Shown piece by piece: positions 26,120-35,438 of a stretch of DNA of 64,000 bases. The notes under the pieces were generated by a model that saw only the letters and a list, made by a program, of their open reading frames with translations, made no database searches and was not told the origin of the DNA. Where the stretch lies: NCBI GenBank assembly GCA_023957375.1, contig JAMLHB010000001.1, positions 1,024,245 to 1,088,244 on the forward strand. Reading direction: 5' to 3'. Position 1 is the stretch's first letter, and every line of letters starts with the position of its first letter. The stretch comes from Flavobacteriales bacterium. Lineage in GTDB: Bacteria; Bacteroidota; Bacteroidia; Flavobacteriales_F; PHOS-HE28. The position numbers and the translations under genes were made by a program.

Positions 26120-27298
26120 ATGGCCCGTGAAGTTGTCATCGTTTCCGCCGTACGCACCCCCATCGGCTCCTTCGGGGGCGCGCTGTCCACCGTGCCCGCC
26201 ACCGAGCTGGGCGCCGCCGCCATCAAAGCCGCCGTGGAAAAATCCGGTGTAAGGCCGGAAGAGGTGAACGATGTGATCATGGGCAACGTGCTGCAGGCCA
26301 ACGTGGGCCAGGCTCCCGCGCGCCAAGCCTCAAAGTTTGCAGGGCTCCCTGACACCATCCCGGCCACCACGGTGAACAAGGTGTGCGCCAGCGGCATGAA
26401 GGCCATCATTTACGGCACCCAGGAGATCCTGCTGGGCGATGCCGAAGTGGTGGTGGCTGGCGGCATGGAAAGCATGAGCATGGCCCCCTATTATGTGGAA
26501 AAGGGCCGCTATGGCTACCGCTTCGGCGATGGCAAGCTCATCGACGGCATTGGCCGTGACGGCCTCACCAACGTGTACGACCAAAAGGCCATGGGCGTGT
26601 GCGGCGACCTGTGTGCGACCGAAAAGCACATCAGTCGCGAAGAGCAGGACGCGTTCGCCATCGAGAGCTACACCCGCAGCGCCGCCGCCTGGAAGGAGGG
26701 CCGCTTCAAAGAGGAAGTGGTGCCCGTGACCGTGAAGGGCCGCAAGGGCGACACCGTTGTTGAAGAGGATGAGGAATACAAGAACGTGAACTTCGAGAAG
26801 TTAAAGACCTTGAAGCCGGTCTTCACCAAAGACGGCTCGGTGACCGCGGGCAACGCCAGCACCATCAACGACGGTGCTGCGGCCCTGGTGCTGATGAGCG
26901 CGGAAAAAGCCAAGGCCCTTGGCCTGAAACCACTGGCCAAGGTGATCGGCTACGCCGATGCGGAACAGGCTCCGGAATGGTTCACCACCAGCCCGGCCAA
27001 AGCCGTGCCTGTTGCCGTGAAGAAGGCCGGGCTGAAAATGGAGGACATCGACCTGGTGGAGCTCAACGAGGCCTTCTCCGTGGTGGGCATCGCCAACACC
27101 AAGCTGCTGGGCCTGGACCCAGCCAAGGTGAACGTGAACGGCGGCGCCGTTTCGCTGGGCCACCCGCTGGGCTGCAGCGGTGCCCGCATCATCGTCACCC
27201 TAGTGCATGCCCTTAAGCAGCGCGGCAAGAAATACGGGGCAGCCGGCATCTGCAACGGCGGGGGGGGCGCCAGTGCGCTGGTGATCGAAGCGCTCTAG
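26120..27298 (+). CDS. Acetyl-CoA C-acetyltransferase (thiolase)
   Basis: 392 residues, the standard thiolase length from ATG 26120; the frame upstream runs into the repeat arrays and is rejected. The N-terminus [19 protein letters not shown] is typical. The nucleophilic cysteine is in [10 protein letters not shown] (~Cys88). The C-terminal active-site elements are [18 protein letters not shown] (His and Cys) and [16 protein letters not shown]. The enzyme condenses two acetyl-CoA to acetoacetyl-CoA or runs the reverse cleavage. A short-chain fatty acid transporter gene lies 1 kb downstream on the same strand, which favours a role in acetoacetate/butyrate use, but a terminator separates them. 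Confidence 0.95.
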   Translation: MAREVVIVSAVRTPIGSFGGALSTVPATELGAAAIKAAVEKSGVRPEEVNDVIMGNVLQANVGQAPARQASKFAGLPDTIPATTVNKVCASGMKAIIYGTQEILLGDAEVVVAGGMESMSMAPYYVEKGRYGYRFGDGKLIDGIGRDGLTNVYDQKAMGVCGDLCATEKHISREEQDAFAIESYTRSAAAWKEGRFKEEVVPVTVKGRKGDTVVEEDEEYKNVNFEKLKTLKPVFTKDGSVTAGNASTINDGAAALVLMSAEKAKALGLKPLAKVIGYADAEQAPEWFTTSPAKAVPVAVKKAGLKMEDIDLVELNEAFSVVGIANTKLLGLDPAKVNVNGGAVSLGHPLGCSGARIIVTLVHALKQRGKKYGAAGICNGGGGASALVIEAL

Positions 27299-27319
27299 GC
27301 TCGGAAAAGCAACCAACCG

Positions 27320-27356
27320 AGGGCCGGTGGAGAGCATTTCTCCACCGGCCCTTCTT
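27320..27356 (+). terminator. Intrinsic terminator after the thiolase gene
   Basis: The 13-base-pair stem GGGCCGGTGGAGA/TCTCCACCGGCCC with loop GCATT is followed by TTCTT. Confidence 0.85.
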
Positions 27357-27453
27357 CATATTCCCCGTCCCAGTGCGCCATCAACGGCCCGCCGCGCAAA
27401 ACTTGGTAAACGCGCCCTGCGTCCACGTCTCGGCCAGCCGCATTTTCGCCTCC

Positions 27454-28221
27454 ATGAACGTGGAGAAAATCGCCATCTGCCCATTGGGCATCGTGCCCGT
27501 GCGCCGCGAGCCCGACGACCGCGCCGAACAGGTTACCCAATGGCTGTTGGGTGAAACCGCCCAGGTGCTGGAGCGCCAGCCCAAGTGGACCCGCCTGCGT
27601 TTCCACCACGACGGCTATGAGGGTTGGGCGGACAACAAACAAATCGCGTGGACCACGGATCCGCCGGAAGAAAAACCCGTGCGCTCCATCGAGCAGTTCG
27701 TGCACGTCTCCACTTCCAACGGCGTTATGCTGGTGCCCTTCGGTGCGGTGCTCCCCTCCTATTCCGCAGGCCGGTTCCACATCGGCCAGGAAAAACTGTC
27801 ATTTCCCGGTCGCACCACCGCACAACCCAATGGCACAGCGGTGATGCGCATCTTGGCCCTGAAAGACCAGTGGATGAACACGCCCTATCTCTGGGGCGGC
27901 CGCTCCCCCTTCGGCGTGGATTGCTCCGGGCTTACGCAAATGCTCTTCCTGGCCGGGGGCAAACGCCTCCAGCGCGATGCATGGCAACAGGCCGAACAAG
28001 GCACCACCGTGGATTCCCTGGCCAGATCCGTCACCGGCGACCTTGCCTTCTTCCAAAACCCCGCTGGGCGCATCATCCACGTGGGCATCGTCCTGGAGAA
28101 CCGCCAGATCCTTCACGCCTCGGGCCGCGTGCGCATCGACCGGCTCGATGAAGAAGGCATCTTCAACGAGGCGGAACAGCAGCATACCCACCGACTGCAT
28201 TCCATCCGGCGGGTGGTGTAG
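27454..28221 (+). CDS. NlpC/P60 (C40) cysteine peptidase with SH3-like domains
   Basis: 255 residues from ATG 27454. No signal peptide is obvious. Two SH3b-like units occupy ~1-65 (ETAQVLERQPKWTRLRF) and ~80-130. They are followed by an NlpC/P60 domain with catalytic Cys in WGGRSPFGVDCSGLTQ and a downstream His in GRIIHVGIVLEN. Such enzymes cut gamma-D-glutamyl-diamino acid bonds in peptidoglycan peptides. Without an export signal it may act on recycled muropeptides in the cytoplasm, like dipeptidyl-peptidase VI relatives. This role is inferred from architecture. Confidence 0.9.
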   Translation: MNVEKIAICPLGIVPVRREPDDRAEQVTQWLLGETAQVLERQPKWTRLRFHHDGYEGWADNKQIAWTTDPPEEKPVRSIEQFVHVSTSNGVMLVPFGAVLPSYSAGRFHIGQEKLSFPGRTTAQPNGTAVMRILALKDQWMNTPYLWGGRSPFGVDCSGLTQMLFLAGGKRLQRDAWQQAEQGTTVDSLARSVTGDLAFFQNPAGRIIHVGIVLENRQILHASGRVRIDRLDEEGIFNEAEQQHTHRLHSIRRVV

Positions 28222-28298
28222 GAGGCTTGGCCGATCCCGTAGTGGATCCGCGGACGGCTGAGAGGACTGTATTTTTCACCGCTCCCCACAAGCGCAAC

Positions 28299-29636
28299 AT
28301 GGCTGACCCCTCCCCACCGGCACGCTTGCACTTCCTCGAGCGCTGGATCCCCTCGGCGCTCACCTTCGCCATTGTGCTCACCGTGGTGGTGGCGCTGATG
28401 GCCTTGTTCCTCACCGATGCCGGCGCAGTGGACATCATCCAAGGCTGGGGCAACGGGCTTTCAGGGCTTTTGGCGTTCATGGCGCAGATGTGCCTGATCT
28501 TGTTGTTGGGGCACATGCTGGCCAACACCGGCCCGGTGCGCAAAGCACTTGTGGCTTTGGCGAGGGTGCCGGCCAAGGCGGAAACGGCCTATGTGTTCGT
28601 CTTCACGGTTGCAGCGCTTACCAGCCTGATCAACTGGGGCCTGGGCCTGGTGACCGGCGCCTTGCTAGCGCGTGAAACCGCCGTGCAGCTCCGCAACAAA
28701 GGCGTACCCGCGCACTTTCCCCTGCTGGTGGCGGCGGCCTACTCGGGCTTCGTGGTGTGGCACATGGGCTACAGCGGCAGCGGTCCGCTTACTGCGGCCA
28801 CGCCCGGTTCCTTTTTGGCCGAGGTGATGGACGGCAACACGGTGCCGCTTGCACGCACTACGTTCGCTACGTGGAACATCCTGGCGGCCTTGGGCTGCAT
28901 TGCCGCCTGCGCCGTGGCCCTTTGGCTGATCGCACCGCGCAAACGCACCGCCATGAAGGAACTGCCGACAGATGTGGCCTCCGAAACGCGCACGGCTTGG
29001 GAGGATGAGCTCGTTACGCCAGCCGACCGGATCGATGCTTCTCGCTTGCCCACATTGATCATCGGACTGGCACTTGCCGCCTACATCGCCATCCACTTCA
29101 GCCAAGGCGGCGGCATGACGCTGGACCTGGTGAACTGGACCTTCCTCGCATTGATCCTGCTGCTGGTGCGCAACCCCTTTGAGCTGATCCACCTCACCCG
29201 CGAGGCTGCGGCCAATGTGGGCGAGATCCTGGTGCAGTTCCCGCTCTACGCCGGCATCATGGGCATGATGGCTTCCACCGGCCTGATCGCCCTCTTCTCC
29301 AACGCCTTCGTCGCCATCGCCAACACGCACACCTTTGGGGTGCTTGCCCTGCTCTCGGCCGGAGCAGTGAATTTCTTCGTGCCCAGCGGCGGAGGCCAGT
29401 TCGCCGTACAGGGGCCCATCATGCTGGATGCCGCCGCCAAGCTCGGCGTGGACCCCTCCATTGCCATCATGGCCGTGGCCTACGGCGACCAGTGGACCAA
29501 CATGCTGCAACCCTTCTGGGCACTGCCCGTGCTGGCCATCGCCAAGCTGAAGATGCGCGACATCCTGGGCTACACCGCGCTCACCTGCTTGGTCTCCGGC
29601 GTGGTGATGGCGTTGGCGCTGTGGTTGGCATCGTGA
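28299..29636 (+). CDS. Short-chain fatty acid transporter, AtoE family
   Basis: 445 residues from ATG 28299. About 10-12 hydrophobic helices are spread through the chain, beginning with ALTFAIVLTVVVALMALFL. Family-typical stretches include INWGLGLVTGALLARE, VVWHMGYSGSGPLTAATPGS and the conserved FFVPSGGGQFAVQGPIM near the C-terminus. The family is proposed to take up short-chain fatty acids such as acetoacetate and butyrate. It starts 77 bases after the peptidase gene on the same strand, with the thiolase gene further upstream, so acetoacetyl-CoA cleavage after uptake is a reasonable pathway inference. It converges on the TonB receptor gene, with 12 bases between the stops. Confidence 0.9.
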   Translation: MADPSPPARLHFLERWIPSALTFAIVLTVVVALMALFLTDAGAVDIIQGWGNGLSGLLAFMAQMCLILLLGHMLANTGPVRKALVALARVPAKAETAYVFVFTVAALTSLINWGLGLVTGALLARETAVQLRNKGVPAHFPLLVAAAYSGFVVWHMGYSGSGPLTAATPGSFLAEVMDGNTVPLARTTFATWNILAALGCIAACAVALWLIAPRKRTAMKELPTDVASETRTAWEDELVTPADRIDASRLPTLIIGLALAAYIAIHFSQGGGMTLDLVNWTFLALILLLVRNPFELIHLTREAAANVGEILVQFPLYAGIMGMMASTGLIALFSNAFVAIANTHTFGVLALLSAGAVNFFVPSGGGQFAVQGPIMLDAAAKLGVDPSIAIMAVAYGDQWTNMLQPFWALPVLAIAKLKMRDILGYTALTCLVSGVVMALALWLAS

Positions 29637-29648
29637 ATCAACGCGTGC

Positions 29649-32003
29649 TCAGAACCGCAGCGTGTACTGCATCACCGGCAGAACGGCCAACTGGGGCCAA
29701 TCCTTGATCGTCTTCGTACGCTGGTCGTAGTAGTAGAACACCGGCGTGTCCGCGTTCAGCACGTTCTGCACATCGGCTTTGAACTCATGGCTCACCTTGG
29801 GCCGCCCCACGCGGTAGCTGGCCACGACGTCCACTTTGTGGATGGCACCGGCTTTTTCGCTCCACACGGGGGTGCCGTCCTGCTGCTCGCCGGTGGCGAT
29901 ACTGGCCTGCAGGTCGATCGGCGTGTAGTACTGGCCGCCTTGCACCGACCAGCGGAAGCCGGCCAGCAGCGTGCGGTCCTTGTCCGCCGGGCCCAGCTCC
30001 CATTCCTTGCCGGCGAGCACGTTCGCCACGGGCCCGATGTTGAAGCGCGAGTTGTGCCACTGGCCGTCCAGCGCCTTGTACTTCGACTCGCTGTAGGAAG
30101 CGGTGACCAGGTAGTGGTAGCCCCGGGTAAAGTACTTCTCCACACTTAGCTCCACGCCGCGGTTGTAGCCAGTGCCTTCGTTCACCAGCGGCTTGTTGGT
30201 GAACCATTCCACCATGTTGTTGGCCGTGAACGCGCTGGCGGGATCGTTCTCCACGGGCAGGTCGTAGAGGTACTGGTAGTACACTTCCCCCTTGAACTGC
30301 ACATCTTCCGAAAGGCGCTGCTCATAGCCGGCCACCAGGTGTGCAGCACGGGTGAGTCCGAGGTGTTCGTTGGGCGTGATGATCCTTCCTTCGGCATCCA
30401 CATCCTGCGCCAGGTAGGTCATCAGCGCTTCGGTCTTGGAGTGGAGCCCCGCCCCCAGGGTGAAGGCGCGGTCCGGGCGCTGCTGGTAGCGCAGGGCCAT
30501 GCGCGGCTCCACGCTGGTGGCGTTGTTGAGGTCGTAGTGGAGCACATGCACGCCGCTGGTCAGCGTCCATTGTTCGTTCCAGCGCCAGCGCCAACTGGTG
30601 AAGGCCTGCACGGTGTTGCCCTCACCCGTGCGGTCCAGGTTCACCACCATGCGGTCGCGGTCGGGGTCCCAGGAGTTGGAGTACATCCTGAACTGTTCGG
30701 CGGAAATGATGATGCCTGAGCGCAGCTTGTGGTGCGCATTGATGCGCGTGTTCAAGGTGCTGGAGAGGCGCCAGGTCCACTTGGCCAGGTCGTCCTCATG
30801 GCGCAGTTCCTGTGCGCTCTCACCCGGCGCGGGGCTTTCGGTGTAGTCCGTGCCGCTGCCGTTGCCGCTGAGCGAGAGGTTGGTGTAAATGAAGCTGTGC
30901 TCACCCAGGGTGCGGGTATGTCCCAGGCCCAGCACGCCCATCCTGGAACCCACGTCGGCACGGGAGAAGAGCGTGTCGCCCTCGGTGCCGCGGTCTTCGT
31001 CGATGATGGCGCTGCGGCCACCGATGCCGTATAGCTCCATGGTGCCCAGCTTGGCCGAGGGGAGCTTGATCTTGAAGGCCGCATCGGTGTAGCGCGGCAC
31101 GCCGCCGTAGTCCACGATGCCCGCGCCATCGAGCAGTGCGAGCGTGCTGTAGCGGTAGTTGGCGAGGTAGGAGCCGCCGTTGGTGCCGGGGATGGGGCCT
31201 TCCGCCGTGAGGTCGGTGCCGATCACGCCGGCCTTCAAGGTGTATTCGCGTTTCTGGTCGTTGCCGTCGCGCAGGCGCATGTCGAACACGGCGCTGTACA
31301 CGTTGCCGTACTCCGCGGGGAAGGCGCCGGTGTAGAACTCGCTGTCGTCGATCATGTCGCTGTTGAGCACGTTGATGGGGCCGCCGGTGCTGCCGTCATC
31401 GCTGAAGTGGTTGGGGTTGGGGATCTCCACGCCTTCCAAGCGCCATTGCACGCCCTTGGGGCTGTTGCCGCGCACCACCACGGTGTTGTTGCCGCCGGGG
31501 TCGCCAGCCACGCCGGGGAAGGTGCCCACCATGCGGGCGGGATCGTTGATGCCACCCGCGATGCGCGAGGTCTCCTCCACGCCGATGGTGCGCGCGCTGA
31601 GAAAGGCCATGTCGTTGCGTACCTGCTGGCGGTCCTTCTTGCCGGTGACTTCCGCGGCTTGCAACTGGGTAAGTGCCTGCTGCATGCGGATGGTGAGCAC
31701 CAGCTCCTTGGCACTGTTCACCAGCTGGTTGGTGAGCCGCAGGTCGTCGTAGCCCATCATGCGCACCTCCACGTCGATGCGGCCCACGGGCACGTTGGCC
31801 AGGGTGAAGCGCCCGTCGAGGTCGGTGGTGGCTGCGATGCGGGGTTCGGTGCCCGAAACGGCCACCACCGCGCCGATCAAGGCTTCGCGGGTGTCGGCGT
31901 CCTGCACGGTGCCGCGCACGGTCTGGGTGTAGGACTGGGCAAATGCGTCAAATCCTGTCAGCAGGCACAACAACACTAAGGAAAGTGAACGAAGGTGGTT
32001 CAT
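29649..32003 (-). CDS. TonB-dependent receptor with carboxypeptidase-like N-terminal domain
   Basis: 784 residues. A signal peptide (MNHLRSLSLVLLCLLTGFDAFAQ) is followed by a CarboxypepD_reg-like beta domain (~27-110). The plug domain (~125-235) contains NNTVVVRGNSPKGVQWRLEG, and a 22-strand-type barrel runs to the aromatic C-terminus (MQYTLRF). It is shorter than SusC-type receptors and no SusD gene is adjacent, so the substrate is probably a small molecule, metal complex or peptide rather than a glycan; the substrate is unknown. It lies 20 bases downstream of the small outer-membrane-like gene on the same strand and is likely co-transcribed with it. Confidence 0.9.
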   Translation of the reverse strand: MNHLRSLSLVLLCLLTGFDAFAQSYTQTVRGTVQDADTREALIGAVVAVSGTEPRIAATTDLDGRFTLANVPVGRIDVEVRMMGYDDLRLTNQLVNSAKELVLTIRMQQALTQLQAAEVTGKKDRQQVRNDMAFLSARTIGVEETSRIAGGINDPARMVGTFPGVAGDPGGNNTVVVRGNSPKGVQWRLEGVEIPNPNHFSDDGSTGGPINVLNSDMIDDSEFYTGAFPAEYGNVYSAVFDMRLRDGNDQKREYTLKAGVIGTDLTAEGPIPGTNGGSYLANYRYSTLALLDGAGIVDYGGVPRYTDAAFKIKLPSAKLGTMELYGIGGRSAIIDEDRGTEGDTLFSRADVGSRMGVLGLGHTRTLGEHSFIYTNLSLSGNGSGTDYTESPAPGESAQELRHEDDLAKWTWRLSSTLNTRINAHHKLRSGIIISAEQFRMYSNSWDPDRDRMVVNLDRTGEGNTVQAFTSWRWRWNEQWTLTSGVHVLHYDLNNATSVEPRMALRYQQRPDRAFTLGAGLHSKTEALMTYLAQDVDAEGRIITPNEHLGLTRAAHLVAGYEQRLSEDVQFKGEVYYQYLYDLPVENDPASAFTANNMVEWFTNKPLVNEGTGYNRGVELSVEKYFTRGYHYLVTASYSESKYKALDGQWHNSRFNIGPVANVLAGKEWELGPADKDRTLLAGFRWSVQGGQYYTPIDLQASIATGEQQDGTPVWSEKAGAIHKVDVVASYRVGRPKVSHEFKADVQNVLNADTPVFYYYDQRTKTIKDWPQLAVLPVMQYTLRF

Positions 32004-32023
32004 CAGTACGGTGTTGAATAGCC

Positions 32024-32704
32024 TCAGAAGCAGCCCACTTTGATGCTCACCCCGGCGTTGATGCCGTGCAACGCGTCCTTGGGCGTTTCGGGCATGTCCA
32101 GGTCGCTGGTGTAGCGGTAGCTGGCACCGAAGCCGAGGCGCACCAAGCGGATCACGTTCAGCTCCAGTTCGATGCCCGGCTCCACCACGAAGAAGGCTTG
32201 TGCATCCCAGTCGCGGTCGTCCCAGTGCTCCGGCGCACCGGAATGGTCGGCGGGATCATAGCCGTGGTTGTAGCCGTAGGTGACGCCACCGGCACCGATG
32301 AGAATGGGCAGCGAAACGTGTACCGGCGAGCGGTAGGCGATGATCGGCTCGATGAACAGGCCGCCATAGCCCATGTACAGGCTGCTCCGGCGGCGCAGTT
32401 GGACGCCTTGGTCGATGAGGTGCTGGTCGTAGGCTTTGTTGGGCACGTTGGTCACCAAGCCGTGCCCGGCAAAGCCGATGGTGACGCGGTGGTCGATGAG
32501 CCAACCGCCGCGCGCACCCACTAAGAGCGCATCGTGGTCGAGGATGCGCGTGTAGTGCGCGGTGGGTGCGCCCCAGCCGCCGTTGTGCTGCTTGCGGCCA
32601 TCGCCCAGCAGCGTGCGCATGGGGGCGTCGGTGGTGTCCTGTGCGAAGTTCGGTGTGGCGACGAGAGCGAGGAGGAGCAGTACAAAGAGGTTCCTGAAGG
32701 GCAT
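32024..32704 (-). CDS. Exported beta-barrel-like protein of unknown function
   Basis: 226 residues from ATG 32704, giving a clean signal peptide (MPFRNLFVLLLLALVATPNFAQ). The longer frame upstream contains only repeat DNA. The mature chain alternates polar and aromatic/hydrophobic residues (for example MGYGGLFIEPIIAYRSPVHV and LVRLGFGASYRYTSDLD) and ends in ISIKVGCF-like strands, as in small outer membrane barrels. It contains KQHNGGWGAP near the start, also common in such Bacteroidota proteins. It directly precedes the TonB receptor gene and may work with it. Confidence 0.7.
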   Translation of the reverse strand: MPFRNLFVLLLLALVATPNFAQDTTDAPMRTLLGDGRKQHNGGWGAPTAHYTRILDHDALLVGARGGWLIDHRVTIGFAGHGLVTNVPNKAYDQHLIDQGVQLRRRSSLYMGYGGLFIEPIIAYRSPVHVSLPILIGAGGVTYGYNHGYDPADHSGAPEHWDDRDWDAQAFFVVEPGIELELNVIRLVRLGFGASYRYTSDLDMPETPKDALHGINAGVSIKVGCF

Positions 32705-32785
32705 TGTTGCGGGTTTGTTTTCCCTATGACAATGCGGGGACGGGATACCCCTATTGGGGAACTGGAAATTTTTGGTTGAGGGGAA

Positions 32786-32867
32786 TGGTTCGTGGTTCGT
32801 AGGGCATAGTGCGTAGGGCATAGTTCGTAGGGCAGTCCTACGAACCACGCACTACGAACTACGCACC
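32786..32867. repeat. Inverted heptad array (word type GTTCGTA/GTGCGTA/GGGCATA)
   Basis: This is the intergenic gap between two minus-strand outer membrane genes. The left arm is a run of 7-base words (GGTTCGT, AGGGCAT, AGTGCGT, AGTTCGT). After CAGTC the right arm runs in reverse complement (TACGAAC, CACGCAC, TACGAAC, TACGCAC). The repeated 7-base period and inverted arms match the arrays at 47164, 49948, 56863 and 57684, but the word is unique to this locus. Confidence 0.85.
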
Positions 32868-32875
32868 AAACACGA

Positions 32876-35143
32876 TCAAAACCTCACTCCCACTCCGGCT
32901 TTCCAGCCGATCCAGCCGTTGATCTGCATTCCTCCGAGGCCATCGGTGAATAGCGGTTGTTGCGGTGGAAGTGTACTAGTGTAAACGCCGGTGTCGCGAT
33001 CGCGGAGATCGCTGACGAGCGTGTTCAGCACCGGCCCGGCGGAGAGGATGAAGCGATCGCCGAAGTACACGCCGGGGCTGATGCTGAAGCGGCCCAGGAT
33101 GTTCAAGGCATCCACCCATTCCTCCTGCTCCACCACCTGTTCGCCGGTGAGGTCGATGTTCAGCGCCCAACGTTTGCCCAGGCGCGGTTCCGTGCCGAAG
33201 CCGTAGAGAAAGCCCCAGCGGCCATCGGGCGTAGTGGGCGGTGAGAAGCCGAGGATGTTGTGGAAGGGGCGGGTGCCGGTGCGCATCTGGATCCCGAAGG
33301 GCATCACGCCATTGGCGACCACTTCCGCGCGGTGGTAGCCCGTGCGCGAGATGGTGAGCAGGCCCACGGCCCCGGCGGCGAGCGTGTCGCTGAGGTTGAG
33401 GATGCCCACTTGCACGCCGAGGGCATGCCTGGCATAGTTGAGCACGCCCACTTGGCCGCCTTCCGCGGTATCGGCCACCACGTTGGCACCGAAAGTGAAC
33501 TGGCCGCCCTTCACGTCATTCGCATAGTTCAGGCCGAAGCCCACCTGCCCGCCTTCGGCCGTGCCGGGCACCACGTTGGCGCCGAAGCTGAACTGGCCTT
33601 TGGTGACGTGGTGCGCGTAGTTGAGGCCGAAGCCCACCTGGCCCGCTTCCACCGTGCCTGGAACGATGTTCGCCCCGAAGCTGAACTGGCCCTTGGTGAC
33701 GCGGTGTGCATAGTTCAGGCCGAAGGCCACCTGGCCGCCGCTCACCTCTCCGGGCACCACGTTGGCACCGAAGCTGAACTGGCCCCCGCTCACCGAGCCG
33801 GCGTAGTTGGCACCGAAGCCCACCTGGCCGCCGCCCACCTCACCGAGCGACACGTTGGCACCGGCAGCGACCTGCGCACCCTGCACGCTGCGCGCATAGT
33901 TCAGCCCACCGGCCACCTGCGACTTGCGCACCACGCCATGGGCCACATTCACGCCACCCGCTATCTGTACGCCGTCCTGATCGCCGAGGGTGACATTCAC
34001 GGCCCCGGCCACTTGGGTGCCGTGCATGCCGCGCTTCACCACATTCACGCCACCGGCCACCTGCACGCCGCTGAGCGTGTCCCACACCGTGTTGGATGCG
34101 CCCGCCAACTGCAGTCCGTACAGCGAGCCCATGGTGTGGTTGAAGCCGCCCGAGACCTGCACCCCCCGCGTTCGCCCGCCCACCAAGTTGGCCGCGCCGC
34201 TTGCTTGGAAACCGTTCAAATTCTCCGAGAGCAGGCTGAAGCCGCCGCTGATCTCCGCACCGTCCACGCCGCGTGCGTATCCGCCCAGCACATTGAAGGA
34301 GGCGCGGTTGACGATGGAGGCCGCCAACGGGCCGTTGGTGCTGACGCCCGGCACGAGTGAAAGCTGCGCGTTGCGTCGCTCGCCGCCACCGAGGTTGGCG
34401 TTCTGCTGCAACTGTGCGGTGGGCACCAGGAGCCGTGCCACGCCGAGTTCCTCCACGCCGCAGCGGTCATTGAGGCAGATGGGCTCCAGGTATTCCAGGC
34501 GCGTCAACGGGCTCAAGGCCACGCGGCCCGCATCCGCGTTGCGCGGTACGTACACCACGGTATCGCGGTAGCCTTGGCGCGCGATGCGGAGCGGCGTCCG
34601 GTCGAGTTCCCCGGAGATCTCCACGCTGAAATCACCGCTGGGGCCGCTGCCTGCCACGTTGCCGCGTTGCACATCGAGGATGCTGGCGCGCGGGATGGGT
34701 GCGCCGCTGCTGGCATCCACCACGCGGCCCCTGCTGTTGAAGCGGTGCCGCGCCCCGGCTTCACCGGTGATGATGAGATGCTGGCCGCTCATCTTCCACT
34801 GGGTGCGCTTGGGCAACAGGCCGCGCAGCACGCGGTCCACGGGCTGTTCCACCGCGTTTATGGAGACCACGCTGTCCATGGGCACCACGGCCGCGTTGTA
34901 GCTGAGCTTGAAGGCGGCGTCCTTGGCCACCAGCTCCAAGGCTTGGGAGAGGCGCACCTGTTCGGCATGGATGGTGACGCGGCGGTCCAGCGCGGATTGC
35001 GCGAAAGCGGAAGAGGTGAAGAAGGTGATAAGGGTGAAGAAGAAGAAGCGCTGTATGGAAAAACGGCCATGTGCGACACCCTTCGGGGTCGTAATACCCT
35101 GAATGCAATGTTCAACGCTGTGCGACGCCCTCCGGGGTCGCAA
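32876..35143 (-). CDS. STN-domain outer membrane protein with LA_2272-type surface repeats
   Basis: About 755 residues; the start is uncertain. The protein part is clear from the hydrophobic signal RFFFFTLITFFTSSAFAQ (bases ~34990-35050) onward. No ATG lies in frame close upstream; the nearest options are TTG 35143 and GTG 35158, both within REP hairpins. Domains after the signal are an STN domain (ALDRRVTIHAEQVRLSQAL to ~80), then a CarboxypepD_reg-like domain (FNSRGRVVDASSGAPIPRAS). A long array of ~18-residue glycine-rich beta repeats follows, such as GGQVGFGLNYAHHVTKGQF and SFGANVVPGTAE, of the LA_2272 surface-repeat kind. A C-terminal barrel segment ends VGVRF. It sits downstream of ECF sigma and FecR genes, so STN-FecR signalling is likely. 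No TonB box was identified. Confidence 0.8.
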   Translation of the reverse strand: MRPRRASHSVEHCIQGITTPKGVAHGRFSIQRFFFFTLITFFTSSAFAQSALDRRVTIHAEQVRLSQALELVAKDAAFKLSYNAAVVPMDSVVSINAVEQPVDRVLRGLLPKRTQWKMSGQHLIITGEAGARHRFNSRGRVVDASSGAPIPRASILDVQRGNVAGSGPSGDFSVEISGELDRTPLRIARQGYRDTVVYVPRNADAGRVALSPLTRLEYLEPICLNDRCGVEELGVARLLVPTAQLQQNANLGGGERRNAQLSLVPGVSTNGPLAASIVNRASFNVLGGYARGVDGAEISGGFSLLSENLNGFQASGAANLVGGRTRGVQVSGGFNHTMGSLYGLQLAGASNTVWDTLSGVQVAGGVNVVKRGMHGTQVAGAVNVTLGDQDGVQIAGGVNVAHGVVRKSQVAGGLNYARSVQGAQVAAGANVSLGEVGGGQVGFGANYAGSVSGGQFSFGANVVPGEVSGGQVAFGLNYAHRVTKGQFSFGANIVPGTVEAGQVGFGLNYAHHVTKGQFSFGANVVPGTAEGGQVGFGLNYANDVKGGQFTFGANVVADTAEGGQVGVLNYARHALGVQVGILNLSDTLAAGAVGLLTISRTGYHRAEVVANGVMPFGIQMRTGTRPFHNILGFSPPTTPDGRWGFLYGFGTEPRLGKRWALNIDLTGEQVVEQEEWVDALNILGRFSISPGVYFGDRFILSAGPVLNTLVSDLRDRDTGVYTSTLPPQQPLFTDGLGGMQINGWIGWKAGVGVRF

Positions 35144-35302
35144 TGGTGCGCTGTGCACGGTGATATCAACGTCTTCATGAGAACGTACAACGACAGGGGA
35201 AGTCCTCTGATACAGTACGGTCCAATTGAAAAGCTTGACCCCGGAGGGGTCACAGAACGTTGCAACCAACGAAGAAGCCGTTCGACCCCGAAGGGCGTTG
35301 CA
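35072..35302. repeat. Four REP-like hairpins in inverted pairs (REPIN-like)
   Basis: Four copies of a GACCCC..GGGG motif occur: 35072-35093 (GCGACACCCTTCGGGGTCGT), 35120-35143 (GCGACGCCCTCCGGGGTCGC), 35235-35254 (GACCCCGGAGGGGTC) and 35281-35302 (CGACCCCGAAGGGCG). The first two are in one orientation and the last two are inverted. The first and the last share a longer match including GCACATGGCC. They lie between fecR and the STN protein gene and overlap the possible start codons of the latter. Confidence 0.75.
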
Positions 35303-35438
35303 CATGGCCTTGCACACCGAATTCGACTGCAGGCGCAACAGGTGCTGAGCACTGGCCTGAACAGGCCCCTCGGAGCTTCGGCAAGTGCTGCGCATCGGCA
35401 GTTCAGCACAGCGGACCTGGGCGGCATGTTCACGAGCC

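Noticed and set aside
33260-34360. 366-codon plus-strand ORF opposite the LA_2272 repeats
   Set aside because: Repeats in the antisense frame mirror those of the true gene; no signal, start context or family match.
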